From assembly GCF_030708075.1 (NCBI RefSeq), contig NZ_CP117982.1, forward strand, positions 2,137,513 through 2,201,512: a stretch of 64,000 nt of DNA, read 5' to 3'. The DNA comes from Candidatus Epulonipiscium viviparus (GTDB lineage: Bacteria > Bacillota > Clostridia > Lachnospirales > Cellulosilyticaceae). Shown here piece by piece: positions 44,582-54,062 of the stretch. The position numbers and the translations under genes are program-made. The notes below the pieces were generated by a model. That model was not told the DNA's origin and ran no database searches. It saw only the letters and a program-made list of their open reading frames with translations. Position 1 is the stretch's first letter; each line of letters opens with the position of its first letter.

Positions 44582-46258
44582 ATGAGTAAAAAACTTTTAT
44601 CAATGATGGCACTATTAATTTCTGCAACTGCAATGCTTACTGCGTGTGGTGGAGACGACACAGCGACAGCACCAACCCCAACTGGCGAAGTTCAGCTTTC
44701 TCCAGAGGGCTATGTAATTGCGCAAGAGCAAGAACTCATATATAATTTAGGTGCAGATCCCCTTACTATCGACCCTCAGCTCAACTCGGCTGTAGATGGC
44801 GGTCAAATTATAAACAACACATTTGAAGGATTAATTCGTGATGTTGATGGTGAAATTAGACCAGGAATGGCAGAATCTTGGACTGTTTCCGATGATGGGC
44901 TTGTCTATACATTCAAAATTCGTGAAGATGCGCTATGGTCTGATGGCGAGCCTGTTACTGCACATGATTTCGTATTTGGATGGCAAAGAGCTGTAGATCC
45001 TGCACTTGCGGCTGAATATGCATATATTATGAGCAGTGCAAATCTCCTTAATGCCGTAGAAATTACAGCCGGTGAGAAAAAGCCAGAAGAACTAGGTGTA
45101 AAAGCAATTGATGATAAAACGTTAGAAGTTACTCTTGCTAATCCAACAGAATATTTCTTAGGTCTCACAGGTTTTGCAACATTTATGCCAGTGCGCGCTG
45201 ACGTTGTAGATTCAGAAGGAATTTGGGCAAAAGACCCTGCAAAAGCAATTTCAAACGGGCCATTTAAATTAGAAAAATATGCTCTTGGCGACGAATTAGT
45301 TCTTGTTAAAAACGACAACTATTGGAATGCCGATGCTGTAAAACTAGAAAGAGTTGTATGCAAAATGATCGTTGATGCGTCGACCGCATATACAGCATAT
45401 CAGGCTGGGCAATTGGATATGCTAGAGTCTGTTCCTACTGCGGAGATTCCAAAGTTGATGGTAGAAAATCCAGAATTTTATATCAATCCGTATATCGGAA
45501 CATACTATATGGTGCTAAATTTAAACAACGAAATCCTTCAAGATGTAAACGTTCGTAAAGCACTCAACTGGGGAATCGATCGTACTACTATCACCGAAAT
45601 CACTGCAGCAGGTCAGCTCCCAGCAACAGGATTTGTAGGACCTGGATTTTTCGATGCAGATGGAAATGTATTCCACGAAGTTGCTGGTGACTATGGAGTT
45701 CCAGTGCGTGCGGATGTAGAAGCAGCGCAAAAATTCTTGGCAGATGCAGGATATCCAGATGGCAAAGGTTTTCCGAAACTCGAAATTCTTTATAATACCA
45801 ACGAAGGAAATAAAATCATCGCAGAAGCTATGCAAGCTATGTGGGCCGAAAACCTTGGCATCGATGTAACGCTCACTAATCAAGAGTGGGCTGTCTTCCA
45901 AGAAACTAGAAACAACCAAGCTTATGATTCGATTGCAAGACACGGTTGGATCGGCGACTATGTGGATCCAAACACTATGCTAGATATCTTTACCACTGGC
46001 AATCCACAAAATAACGGTGGCTATTCAAACCCTGATTTCGACGAACAAATTGCGTTGGCAAGAACAACAGTTGGGCAAGAGCGCATGGATCACTTATACA
46101 AAGCCGAAGAAATTTTTATGAACGATATGCCGATCATCCCTGTTTATTATTATGTAAACACCTTAATTGCAGTGGACGAAGTGGAAGGCTGGGAAATGAA
46201 CTCTCAAGGCAAGTTGTGGCTTGGAGATATCGTAATGCTAGATTTAGATGCAGAATAA
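44582..46258 (+). CDS. oppA: Oligopeptide-binding lipoprotein, OppA copy 4
   Basis: This 558-residue paralogue is the most divergent of the four, with its own signal peptide (MSKKLLSMMALLISATAMLTAC, Cys22). It lies after a 57-base AT-rich gap, larger than the others, where an extra promoter could sit. AAGGAGATATT precedes the ATG. It keeps all family motifs (LGADPLTIDPQLNSAVDG, DVNVRKALNWGIDR). A strong terminator follows. Confidence 0.93.
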   Translation: MSKKLLSMMALLISATAMLTACGGDDTATAPTPTGEVQLSPEGYVIAQEQELIYNLGADPLTIDPQLNSAVDGGQIINNTFEGLIRDVDGEIRPGMAESWTVSDDGLVYTFKIREDALWSDGEPVTAHDFVFGWQRAVDPALAAEYAYIMSSANLLNAVEITAGEKKPEELGVKAIDDKTLEVTLANPTEYFLGLTGFATFMPVRADVVDSEGIWAKDPAKAISNGPFKLEKYALGDELVLVKNDNYWNADAVKLERVVCKMIVDASTAYTAYQAGQLDMLESVPTAEIPKLMVENPEFYINPYIGTYYMVLNLNNEILQDVNVRKALNWGIDRTTITEITAAGQLPATGFVGPGFFDADGNVFHEVAGDYGVPVRADVEAAQKFLADAGYPDGKGFPKLEILYNTNEGNKIIAEAMQAMWAENLGIDVTLTNQEWAVFQETRNNQAYDSIARHGWIGDYVDPNTMLDIFTTGNPQNNGGYSNPDFDEQIALARTTVGQERMDHLYKAEEIFMNDMPIIPVYYYVNTLIAVDEVEGWEMNSQGKLWLGDIVMLDLDAE

Positions 46259-46268
46259 TCAACTTATA

Positions 46269-46291
46269 GGGGGGCTGAGTGCCCCTTTTTT
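46269..46291 (+). terminator. Terminator of the opp operon
   Basis: GGGGC (46271-46275) and GCCCC (46281-46285) pair around TGAGT, followed by six T residues. It is convergent with the M16 peptidase gene. Confidence 0.85.
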
Positions 46292-46296
46292 ATATG

Positions 46297-49050
46297 CTAT
46301 TTTTTAATACACACACCCTTTTTGCTATCATTAATAATTTCGGTTAAATTTTCCATTTCTGCTCTCAAATCATCTGCATCTAATTTTGCTATTTCCTTTT
46401 GCGTATGTTTCAAAAAATCGGTTTCAACATCCATCAAAGACATTGTGTGTGCAATGCTGGCCTTTTTGGTATCTGCGCCTAATAGGCCAAATTGTGCCTG
46501 AAAATCGCTTATCGCCTCCGATTTTGCCAGTAAAAGTTTTTCCTCAATATTTTCAACGTCTAGCATTTGTGGCATATCATTGATTATATCTACCGAACTT
46601 TTATAATGCGGATCTCGATACGTATAAATACTTATTGTATTGGGAAATTTGATTTGCATTCCGCTGCCATACGCGCCTTTTTTGATTCTGATCTCAGGCT
46701 GCAAATAGTTTTTCGTCGCAAATGCGGCAAGCAGATAGTCTTGTCCGTCTACAAAGTCCTTTTTGGTATCATAATTATATAGCAAATAGTCAACCTGTCC
46801 CTTCTTGTAATACACACTGTCTTTAGATATAACCTTAAAGTTGTAGTCTTGTTCTTGCACATCGTGTAGCATATTCTCCTTAATAAATGCTTTCCAGCTG
46901 CGATACGTATGCTTCACTTCAGATTTGTCACCAATAATAGCCACAGAAGAATCTTCCGTCGGTGCCAGCTTGTTGGCGACTTCAAATGTTTTTTCGATAT
47001 AGTTTGGCTGCATTCCCTTTTTGCATTCAAGCGCAAATTTATAAAACGGGTAATGTGCCTCATATAAATATCGCTTTGCGCCGCTGCCAGTGCCATTTGT
47101 CAATTGCATTAATGTGGTAATGATATCGTTTTGAAATTCACTATAAAATTTGGATATTATCTTTTCGATTTGCATAGAATGCCAGTGCTCGTCCTTGCCC
47201 TTTAGATATTGCTGCACTTCCTGAAGAAGCTCTGTCTGATTGGTCTCATTATCCGTCACTATTTCGATTTTCTGATACGGCCTATACTCCTCTTCGTCCT
47301 CAAACGCGACAATCTTCGAGTTTAATATTCCCTTAAACGGCGTCATCTCTCGCCCGGCCTCTTGAAGCAAAAAGCTATACAAAAATAAATGCGGAAGCTC
47401 TTCTTGTGGAATATGCGATGTATTTAGATACAATTCTGTGGTCAATAAATTTGTGTCCGCATAATACAAACTATAGTCTATATCCTGATGCTCATGTTCC
47501 CTTTTCTTAATATCATATCCTATAATCATTTTCTTAAGCTCAGTTGGCTCCAACACCTTCTGGTCATACGTTTTCTGCCATTCTCTCATAGAGGTAACTA
47601 TATTAGTCCACTGATCCTGATCGATTGCAGCTATTTCTAAGGGATTTGCCGGAGCCGCATCATTGCTAGGCATTAAGTTGATATTCACACACTGTGCCTG
47701 CCTAAATATCTCGCTTCCGGCAATCTCGTCAACGTCCGATAAATGCTCTATATACTTGTGCGTTGTATAATACGACATCTGATCCACATCGTGAACCCAA
47801 TTCGAAACCATCGTATGCGTTATATCAAGCCCCCGCGATATGTTCATTTCTTCGTTAGCCAACTCTAACTTAAGCTGCCTTATAACGTCTTGTTCTAACA
47901 AAATATCTTCGGGTCCATCAAATAGAGCTGCTAATTCTTCGTCTATAATGGTACGAACATGGGTTATTTCTTCGGGATTTACCTTAGATACAATAATGGA
48001 ATATATAGGGTTGACCAGTTCTTGGTCCTTAAAAATTTCGATTTGCTCTATGCCGCGAGTTTTGAGATTTCTGCGAAATTGAGAATTGGGATTGATTACA
48101 TAGGTGTTTAGCCACAAATCTAATTCTATCATTTTAATCGCATCCATTTTGTCGGGCATAACAAAGCTTTTTATAACATACGCATCTTGCTCTTCTGTGC
48201 TATATGTCAACTCCGTATCTGTATATTTCAACGTCGGGCTAGTATTAACTGCTATGGCCGTGGCAGATGCGTCTCCTTCGGCATCCAACAAATAGGTGTC
48301 AATTATCTTGAGCGTGTCGTTTATATCTAAATCTCCATAAAGGGCAATCATCATGTTTTGCGGGTAATAATAGCTTTTATATGTGTCTACAAATTGCTGA
48401 TATGTTAGTTTGGGTATTTCGGCTACATCCCCGCCGCTATCGTTTTGGTAATGCGTTCCCTCGTAAACTGTTTTGCGTATGTTTCGATACAAGATGCGAC
48501 CCAACTGGCTGTTGGCACCCTTCATTTCGTTATAAACAACGCCACCATATTTGTCTGTATTTGGGTCAAAATAAAAAGACTCCTCATAAAAACTGTGCGG
48601 CGAATTCAACATGTTTGGGTTAAACACGCTATCGAGATATACTTCTAATAATCCATAGAAGCTCTCTTCATAAGGAGTCTGAAACGGATACAGTGTATAA
48701 TCTGCAGCTGTTTGTGCGTTCATATATGTGTGGGGAAAATTGGCATTTGCATCAAAGAATAGCGTTCCGCTGGGAAATTTCTTAGATCCAGTAAATACGG
48801 TATGTTCGATAATATGATTTACACCTGTATTGTCTGTTGTTGGTGTACGCACTCCCAAACAAAATGTGGCAAGCTTATCTTTGTTTTCCACCCATTTGAT
48901 GCTCATCTGTGTTGGCGTATGCACATATGAATGAATCTCGTCTAGGTTGTATACGCTAGTTTGTTCCTCTATGAAATTTTTGGGAATAGCGTAAACATTG
49001 GTACTGATTAAAATTGTGGTAATCGCTAGTAACTGCTTTAGCATATGCAT
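46297..49050 (-). CDS. Exported M16C metallopeptidase (presequence protease/insulinase type)
   Basis: This 917-residue zinc peptidase folds as two halves that close around short peptides. The inverted zinc motif HIIEH is at 79-83, with the distal Glu in YNEMKGANSQL. The second half contains KGMQPNYIEKTF and GAYGSGMQIKF, the latter resembling the substrate-anchoring region. An N-terminal signal peptide (MHMLKQLLAITTILISTNVYA) suggests export, whereas most bacterial M16C enzymes of this kind are cytosolic. GAGGTG precedes ATG 49050. It is convergent with four OppA genes, so it may generate or destroy imported peptides (inference). Confidence 0.88.
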   Translation of the reverse strand: MHMLKQLLAITTILISTNVYAIPKNFIEEQTSVYNLDEIHSYVHTPTQMSIKWVENKDKLATFCLGVRTPTTDNTGVNHIIEHTVFTGSKKFPSGTLFFDANANFPHTYMNAQTAADYTLYPFQTPYEESFYGLLEVYLDSVFNPNMLNSPHSFYEESFYFDPNTDKYGGVVYNEMKGANSQLGRILYRNIRKTVYEGTHYQNDSGGDVAEIPKLTYQQFVDTYKSYYYPQNMMIALYGDLDINDTLKIIDTYLLDAEGDASATAIAVNTSPTLKYTDTELTYSTEEQDAYVIKSFVMPDKMDAIKMIELDLWLNTYVINPNSQFRRNLKTRGIEQIEIFKDQELVNPIYSIIVSKVNPEEITHVRTIIDEELAALFDGPEDILLEQDVIRQLKLELANEEMNISRGLDITHTMVSNWVHDVDQMSYYTTHKYIEHLSDVDEIAGSEIFRQAQCVNINLMPSNDAAPANPLEIAAIDQDQWTNIVTSMREWQKTYDQKVLEPTELKKMIIGYDIKKREHEHQDIDYSLYYADTNLLTTELYLNTSHIPQEELPHLFLYSFLLQEAGREMTPFKGILNSKIVAFEDEEEYRPYQKIEIVTDNETNQTELLQEVQQYLKGKDEHWHSMQIEKIISKFYSEFQNDIITTLMQLTNGTGSGAKRYLYEAHYPFYKFALECKKGMQPNYIEKTFEVANKLAPTEDSSVAIIGDKSEVKHTYRSWKAFIKENMLHDVQEQDYNFKVISKDSVYYKKGQVDYLLYNYDTKKDFVDGQDYLLAAFATKNYLQPEIRIKKGAYGSGMQIKFPNTISIYTYRDPHYKSSVDIINDMPQMLDVENIEEKLLLAKSEAISDFQAQFGLLGADTKKASIAHTMSLMDVETDFLKHTQKEIAKLDADDLRAEMENLTEIINDSKKGVCIKK

Positions 49051-49130
49051 GGCATGCACCTCGTTCATTATAATTATCTATTAGGGTGTGCATTTTTGAA
49101 GATTTTAATACATTCTAATTTCAGCAAATT

Positions 49131-49152
49131 AAAAACCCTCTACAGCAGAGGG
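49131..49152 (-). terminator. Terminator of the LuxCE/transketolase operon
   Basis: On the minus strand CCCTCT and AGAGGG pair around GCTGT, followed by five T residues, directly after the stop codon at 49153. Confidence 0.85.
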
Positions 49153-50328
49153 CTATGAAAAGACAATTCGAGAGAGTCGCAAAATTAAGTTGGCGCCATC
49201 CCAAATTAAATTGAAGTCTGTGGTTTTTCCTATATCAACTACCCGATCGATTCCTCGAATACCGCGTACAACAACAGCATCTGCTATAGCTGCAGTTCCT
49301 GCATATGCAATGGTCTGGTATTTTTTGTCAGCAATGGAGAGCAAGTCTTCGATGTCGGTTGCTACATATTCAACGAAACTACCTCCAGCAGTATAAAATT
49401 TTGCCACATCCGCAGTGAGAGAAGCCACTTCAAGTCGTGTGATATAGTTATCTGCTACCACAATCGATGCGTCATCTAGTTCAATGGCTGCTCGACATGC
49501 ATTGGTGTACTTGTCAACGGCAACAACAGTTTCGAGCGAATATCGAGCCACCACCTGATCGTAAACTGCAGCCCAAAATTTTGTTTTTGCCGCGGCAACT
49601 GCAGTCTCGTCACCTATCCAATAAACTAATCGTGGCGATGTGCATGCGTTTTGATCATACAAATAAGTGTCGTTATAAAATCCCTCTGCCAACTTTGAGA
49701 GGTCGTCCATTTGCTCGATGAATTCTGCATCAACAACTGCCACTGAGTAGCGGTCTGCAAAAGTAATATCAAAAGCGCGAGGGGCAATCTCTGCCTTCCT
49801 CACTGCAGCTATCGTGTCGTCACCGCCCCATATCATTCGTACATCGCACATGGCAGAAAGGGTAGCCGTCGCCTCGGCATTAGCAGAAGGATATTGAACG
49901 ATGGTTGCATACTCCGCCGGAAATCCTGTCTGTGCAGTAGCGGCTTCTATTGCAGCAACAATGATGGCTGTCTGATCAAAATCCTTGCTGGAGATTTTCA
50001 CTATCGATGCGTTTCCGGCAAGTAACGCAGCAACAAGAGAGTACGCAAAGTTTATTGGCACGTTGCTCGGTGCGATATGAAAGCAAAGGCCTTGTCCCAC
50101 TCGTGATGCTGTATCGTATTTTTGTGACATTGCTATAAGATTTTTGTGCCTACAGAAAAAAGCAAAGGTGACGATATCGGGAAATGCTCTAACGGTTTTA
50201 TCTTTCATCAATACATCAGATATTGTAGCCAAGAATTCTATTGCATCAGGATCAAACGGTCTTAATGCTGCAGCTTTCTGAGCAGATGCTATGTCTCCGC
50301 ATAATACAATTATGTTATTATTTTCCAT
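49153..50328 (-). CDS. LuxC-like acyl-CoA/acyl-protein reductase
   Basis: This 391-residue aldehyde-dehydrogenase-fold enzyme should reduce an enzyme-bound acyl group to an aldehyde with NADPH. Cofactor-domain motifs are HIAPSNVPINFAYSL and GNASIVKIS; the catalytic Cys is in YDQNACTSPRLVYW (about residue 232), as in LuxC. It overlaps the end of the LuxE-like gene by 11 bases, matching the LuxE-LuxC functional pair of bacterial luminescence. No luciferase genes exist here. ATG 50328 is preferred over GTG 50337. Last gene of the operon. Confidence 0.88.
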   Translation of the reverse strand: MENNNIIVLCGDIASAQKAAALRPFDPDAIEFLATISDVLMKDKTVRAFPDIVTFAFFCRHKNLIAMSQKYDTASRVGQGLCFHIAPSNVPINFAYSLVAALLAGNASIVKISSKDFDQTAIIVAAIEAATAQTGFPAEYATIVQYPSANAEATATLSAMCDVRMIWGGDDTIAAVRKAEIAPRAFDITFADRYSVAVVDAEFIEQMDDLSKLAEGFYNDTYLYDQNACTSPRLVYWIGDETAVAAAKTKFWAAVYDQVVARYSLETVVAVDKYTNACRAAIELDDASIVVADNYITRLEVASLTADVAKFYTAGGSFVEYVATDIEDLLSIADKKYQTIAYAGTAAIADAVVVRGIRGIDRVVDIGKTTDFNLIWDGANLILRLSRIVFS

Positions 50329-51394
50329 AAGTGTCACTGCACCCCCTTAGTTCGGCGTTTTTAATTCTGCCAAAGATCTTAAAATACTTGCCCAACCTTC
50401 CGCAAGGGCAGTCGTCCTCGCCGCAAATCATTCCTTCGTCTTCTGTTAATAAAATGTGACCGGGATATGAGTATGGCAAAATGGATACGACCTCGATTAA
50501 GCCGCGTTCCCCAATCTTGGCAACGGAAAAATCGCGGGGGTTGCGTATACAAATATCGCTAAAGATGCTGCTATGAAGGTTGCCCTCGCTGCATTCGACG
50601 TAGATAGTGCCCGTCTGTTCGACCATGCCGTAGTAGTCGTGGATGCTGCGTATGCCACAAACTTCGTTAAGAGCTTGGTGAAACTTCTCTGCACTAACAG
50701 CTTGATCAATGAGTTTTTTCCAGCCACCGCCATGAAATAAAATAGCTTCTGATAAGTCGGGGCGATAATCCGATTCAAGAAGTGCTTTATAAAAATGTTG
50801 CCAAATCATAAATGTAAATCCAAACAAGAAAATCGGTTTTCCAGAATGCTTCGCCAAAAATAGTTTTAAGCCCTCAACATCCAAGTTCATATCATCATCA
50901 AAAGCGAAAATTTTATCTCTAGCAAAAATAGAAAAGCCTATGATTCCCGCACCTCTGGCAGAAAACATTTGACGGTTTTTAACCACCCCGCTACTGTCTA
51001 ATATAATCATAGGAAGTCTGCCCTTGCCTATAAAGTTGGCAACGATTTTGGTCAAAGTTTTGGTTTGAATATTGCTAGTAGTTTTGTCAAGGAAAATTTT
51101 GGAAACTTGCTGCCCAGTGGTGCCAGAGCTGGTGAGCGTTTTAAAAAGTATTTCGTCAGGAACGCTTTTGAGGTTGTATTCCTTAAATAATCGAACTGGA
51201 ATAAATGGTATGTCGGTATAGCTTGCAGCTGATGCCGCATCAAAATTGAATGCATCGAGGAGTTTCTTATACTCAGGGCAATTTTCATAGTGATGTTGCG
51301 TTAGATCTATAAGTAGTTCGGAGATCCATCGTTGCTTAGTATTTTTATTCATAGAGTATGGTGCTAAGTTTAAAATTTCATCATAGTCAATCAT
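50318..51394 (-). CDS. LuxE-like acyl-protein synthetase
   Basis: This 358-residue adenylating enzyme of the LuxE family (PF04443) activates a carboxylic acid as acyl-AMP and passes it to a thiol and then to LuxC. The signature LTSSGTTGQQVSKI (about 86-99) and GGGWKKL, HDYYGMVEQTG, CPCGRLGKYFKIFGR are visible. AGGAGGT precedes the ATG. It follows the AMP-ligase by 57 bases. The acid may be fatty or a short hydroxy or amino acid; the sequence does not tell. Confidence 0.88.
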   Translation of the reverse strand: MIDYDEILNLAPYSMNKNTKQRWISELLIDLTQHHYENCPEYKKLLDAFNFDAASAASYTDIPFIPVRLFKEYNLKSVPDEILFKTLTSSGTTGQQVSKIFLDKTTSNIQTKTLTKIVANFIGKGRLPMIILDSSGVVKNRQMFSARGAGIIGFSIFARDKIFAFDDDMNLDVEGLKLFLAKHSGKPIFLFGFTFMIWQHFYKALLESDYRPDLSEAILFHGGGWKKLIDQAVSAEKFHQALNEVCGIRSIHDYYGMVEQTGTIYVECSEGNLHSSIFSDICIRNPRDFSVAKIGERGLIEVVSILPYSYPGHILLTEDEGMICGEDDCPCGRLGKYFKIFGRIKNAELRGCSDTYGK

Positions 51395-51451
51395 ATGACC
51401 TCCTGGTTTTTCTTAGGCAGCGCACGCTCAATACACTGCCTAAGCATCGGA

Positions 51452-52852
51452 TTATGGTATTTGCAATTCCGTATACAATGTTTTTCCTGCATCGTTTTTA
51501 GGTATTGCAGCTACAGAAGTATATTGGAATGCGGCAGAGTTTAGGGATGTCTTTTCGGCAAGGAATTTTCGCATAGCTTCTCCAGCAAATGCGTCGGTTG
51601 TAAATATCCATAGCGCATCATCAACTCCGCCTACAGCACATTCGATTGTTGGAAACGCGGTCTTTAACATACGTTCGGCTTCATCCAAATTTACACGGTT
51701 GCCATATATTTTAAGGAAGCGTTTCTTTCGACCCACGATATAGAAATAGCCATCTTCATCAAATTCTGCCATATCGCCAGTATCTAATACCCCTTGGCGC
51801 TCATCGCCTTTAGCTAGGTCGACCGCAGACTCCGCATATCCTAGCGTTACGTTATCGCCATAATATATAAGCTCGCCTGTTGTAAATGGTGTAGTAATCT
51901 GATTACCTTCTTCGTTTATCAAAATTAATTTGCCGCCTGGAATTGCAATGCCCATGCTGCCAATTTTTGTCAAATTCTTGTCTGCAGGCAGATAGGCCAT
52001 TCTAGCTGTTGCCTCACATTGACCATACATAACCACAAACTGGCGACCCGTCTCCTCCGCATATTTGGCAAACGCATCATGAAGCGATGGTAACAATTTT
52101 CCTCCAGCCTGTGTCATAGTTCGTAAACTAGGCAGCTTCATTTTGAAAAAGCGCAGCTTGTCGAGCATCTCATACGTATATGGAACTCCTCCAAAGCTCG
52201 TTGCTTCGCGTTCCTTAAAAAACGTCCAAAATTCTTTTTGTGTAATCGATTTGTTGGTGATTAAAATAGTCGCGCCGACCAGCAGATGCGAATTGATTAT
52301 ACTTAGTCCGTAGGTGTAATTCATCGGCAGCGTTGTAATAGGTCTCTCGGTTTGATCGATTTCTAAATAGTCTGCGATGCTCGCTGCATTAGAAAAAATA
52401 TTCTTGTAGCTTTGGCGAACAAATTTGGGGCTGCCGGTGGATCCGCTTGTGGTTAACAACAAAGCGAGTTCGTGATATATTGGTGTCGTATTATTTGGAT
52501 TGCTCAGCAAAACAAAGCCATATTTTTCATATACCAATCTATAATCTGCGTATCTGGCGGCCAATTCTTTTGGAACCCACAAATATTTGGGTTTATACTG
52601 CTCTATCAGATACTGCTCTTGTGTTGGATCCATCGAAGCGCTCAGTAATGCGGGTACGCATCGGCTGGCTATTGAAGTTACGTATCCTACAAAATCACCC
52701 ATCGTGTTATTGCATAAAATAAAAAGTAAGGAGCGAGTGGCCATATGCGCTCCCAAAGTAGCGATTTCGTCTGCTAGTTGATTATAGGTCAACGAAACCC
52801 CCGATTCATCAATTGCTGCTACGTTGGTAGCGTATTTTTTAAAATTCCACAT
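51452..52852 (-). CDS. AMP-dependent acyl/aminoacyl ligase
   Basis: This 466-residue ANL-superfamily enzyme is shorter than typical acyl-CoA synthetases. It has the P-loop-like TTSGSTGSPKFV (about 134-145), YGQCEATARMAYLP, LDTGDMAEFDEDGYFYIVGR and a C-terminal Lys near DAGKTLY. Its start overlaps the end of the ACP gene by 14 bases, indicating that it loads that carrier protein. A second adenylating enzyme beside the LuxE-like one suggests two different acids are activated in this pathway. Confidence 0.88.
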   Translation of the reverse strand: MWNFKKYATNVAAIDESGVSLTYNQLADEIATLGAHMATRSLLFILCNNTMGDFVGYVTSIASRCVPALLSASMDPTQEQYLIEQYKPKYLWVPKELAARYADYRLVYEKYGFVLLSNPNNTTPIYHELALLLTTSGSTGSPKFVRQSYKNIFSNAASIADYLEIDQTERPITTLPMNYTYGLSIINSHLLVGATILITNKSITQKEFWTFFKEREATSFGGVPYTYEMLDKLRFFKMKLPSLRTMTQAGGKLLPSLHDAFAKYAEETGRQFVVMYGQCEATARMAYLPADKNLTKIGSMGIAIPGGKLILINEEGNQITTPFTTGELIYYGDNVTLGYAESAVDLAKGDERQGVLDTGDMAEFDEDGYFYIVGRKKRFLKIYGNRVNLDEAERMLKTAFPTIECAVGGVDDALWIFTTDAFAGEAMRKFLAEKTSLNSAAFQYTSVAAIPKNDAGKTLYTELQIP

Positions 52853-53078
52853 CGTATTTCTCCGCTAAAATTTCTTTGCCCTTGTCAAAAGAGCTCAGAT
52901 CAACGATATCATCAGTTTCCATCATAATATCAAATGCCTCTTCGATTTCGTTTACTAGGTTAAAGTGGCCAACGCTATCCCAGTCATCGATATCGTGATA
53001 TTTGAGCACCTTTGCTTCTTCGGCACTAATGTCAAATGTATCAATAAAAATTTTTAAATACTTTTCATTGTTGTCCAT
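52839..53078 (-). CDS. Acyl carrier protein
   Basis: This 79-residue acidic helical carrier has the phosphopantetheine Ser35 in DDWDSVGHFNLV. It differs from the fatty-acid ACP motif DSL, as carriers of secondary metabolism often do. GGAGATTTG precedes the ATG. It lies between the transketolase and ligase genes and is coupled to the latter. A phosphopantetheinyl transferase elsewhere must activate it. Confidence 0.92.
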   Translation of the reverse strand: MDNNEKYLKIFIDTFDISAEEAKVLKYHDIDDWDSVGHFNLVNEIEEAFDIMMETDDIVDLSSFDKGKEILAEKYDVEF

Positions 53079-53090
53079 AACAAATCTCCT

Positions 53091-54062
53091 TTACGAATTG
53101 ATTAATCTCTTGATTTCCGCCACTAGCGGCTCGCCCTTCAAATTATTTTTTTCGAGGCAATAGTCAAATGTACCAGCCATATCATACTTGGCATCCAGTC
53201 CAATGCGCCTCAACTTAGGAAATTTTTCTCGCAAAATAACTTGATCGGATATGAAGCTGCCCAAGCCACCTTTTTTGCGGTGCTCCTCAACGGTAATTAT
53301 CATATCACTCTTGCAAATCTCATCCAAGCTAGTATCATCAATCTGTGAAAGCGTATGCACATTCCATACTGCAGCATGTATTCCTTCTGCAGCCAAAGCC
53401 GATGCTGCAACGAGACAGTGATATACTGAAGTGCCCGCAGCCAGTAATGCTATATTGCCATCCTCTTTTAAGCATATGGGTTTGCCAATAACGAAATCAT
53501 AATCTTGCTTATATACAATTGGGTTTGAAGCATCTCCGGTAAGCCTTATATAAACTGGCCCATCGTACTCGGCAGCTGCGATCACGGCTTTTTGCGCTTC
53601 AACACTGTCGGCAGGTGAGAGAATTGTAATATTGGGAATGGCACTTAGCGCGGCTACATCTTCTAGTGCGTAATGACTATTGCCTAGCATTCCCGAAGAA
53701 AATCCACAGTTGATAGAAACCAATTTGATGTTCTCCTTCATGTACCCCATAAAGTTTTTGACAAATTCATTTGCTCTCATCACATTAAAATTAGCGAAGC
53801 TCGCAGCAAACGGTATAAATCCTTCTGAAGCCAATCCCGCAGCGATTCCAACCATGTTTTGTTCTGCAATACCTACATTAAAAAATCGATCAGGATGCGC
53901 CGAAGCAAACCGTTCGAGTCTACAAGAACTTTTTAAATCTCCAGTCAATGCACAAATTTTATCGTTAGATTTTCCTAGCATATCTATGGCAACACCAAGA
54001 GCTCCGCGTTGTCCCAACAAACTAAGAGTGCGAGCCGTTTTTTTAAATTCCTTGTCTGTCAT
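53091..54062 (-). CDS. Transketolase, C-terminal half (pyrimidine-binding and C-terminal domains)
   Basis: This 323-residue subunit holds the thiamine-diphosphate pyrimidine domain (VGIAEQNMVGIAAGLASEG, with the Glu that activates the cofactor) and the transketolase C-terminal domain. It begins with a 4-base ATGA overlap with the N-terminal subunit gene. Split transketolases of this shape occur both in sugar metabolism and in specialised glycan or natural-product operons; the operon here favours the second. Confidence 0.93.
   Translation of the reverse strand: MTDKEFKKTARTLSLLGQRGALGVAIDMLGKSNDKICALTGDLKSSCRLERFASAHPDRFFNVGIAEQNMVGIAAGLASEGFIPFAASFANFNVMRANEFVKNFMGYMKENIKLVSINCGFSSGMLGNSHYALEDVAALSAIPNITILSPADSVEAQKAVIAAAEYDGPVYIRLTGDASNPIVYKQDYDFVIGKPICLKEDGNIALLAAGTSVYHCLVAASALAAEGIHAAVWNVHTLSQIDDTSLDEICKSDMIITVEEHRKKGGLGSFISDQVILREKFPKLRRIGLDAKYDMAGTFDYCLEKNNLKGEPLVAEIKRLINS

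Noticed and set aside
49153-51394. Bioluminescence (lux) operon
   Set aside because: LuxC- and LuxE-like genes are present, but no luxA, luxB or luxD exists; the partners point to other chemistry.
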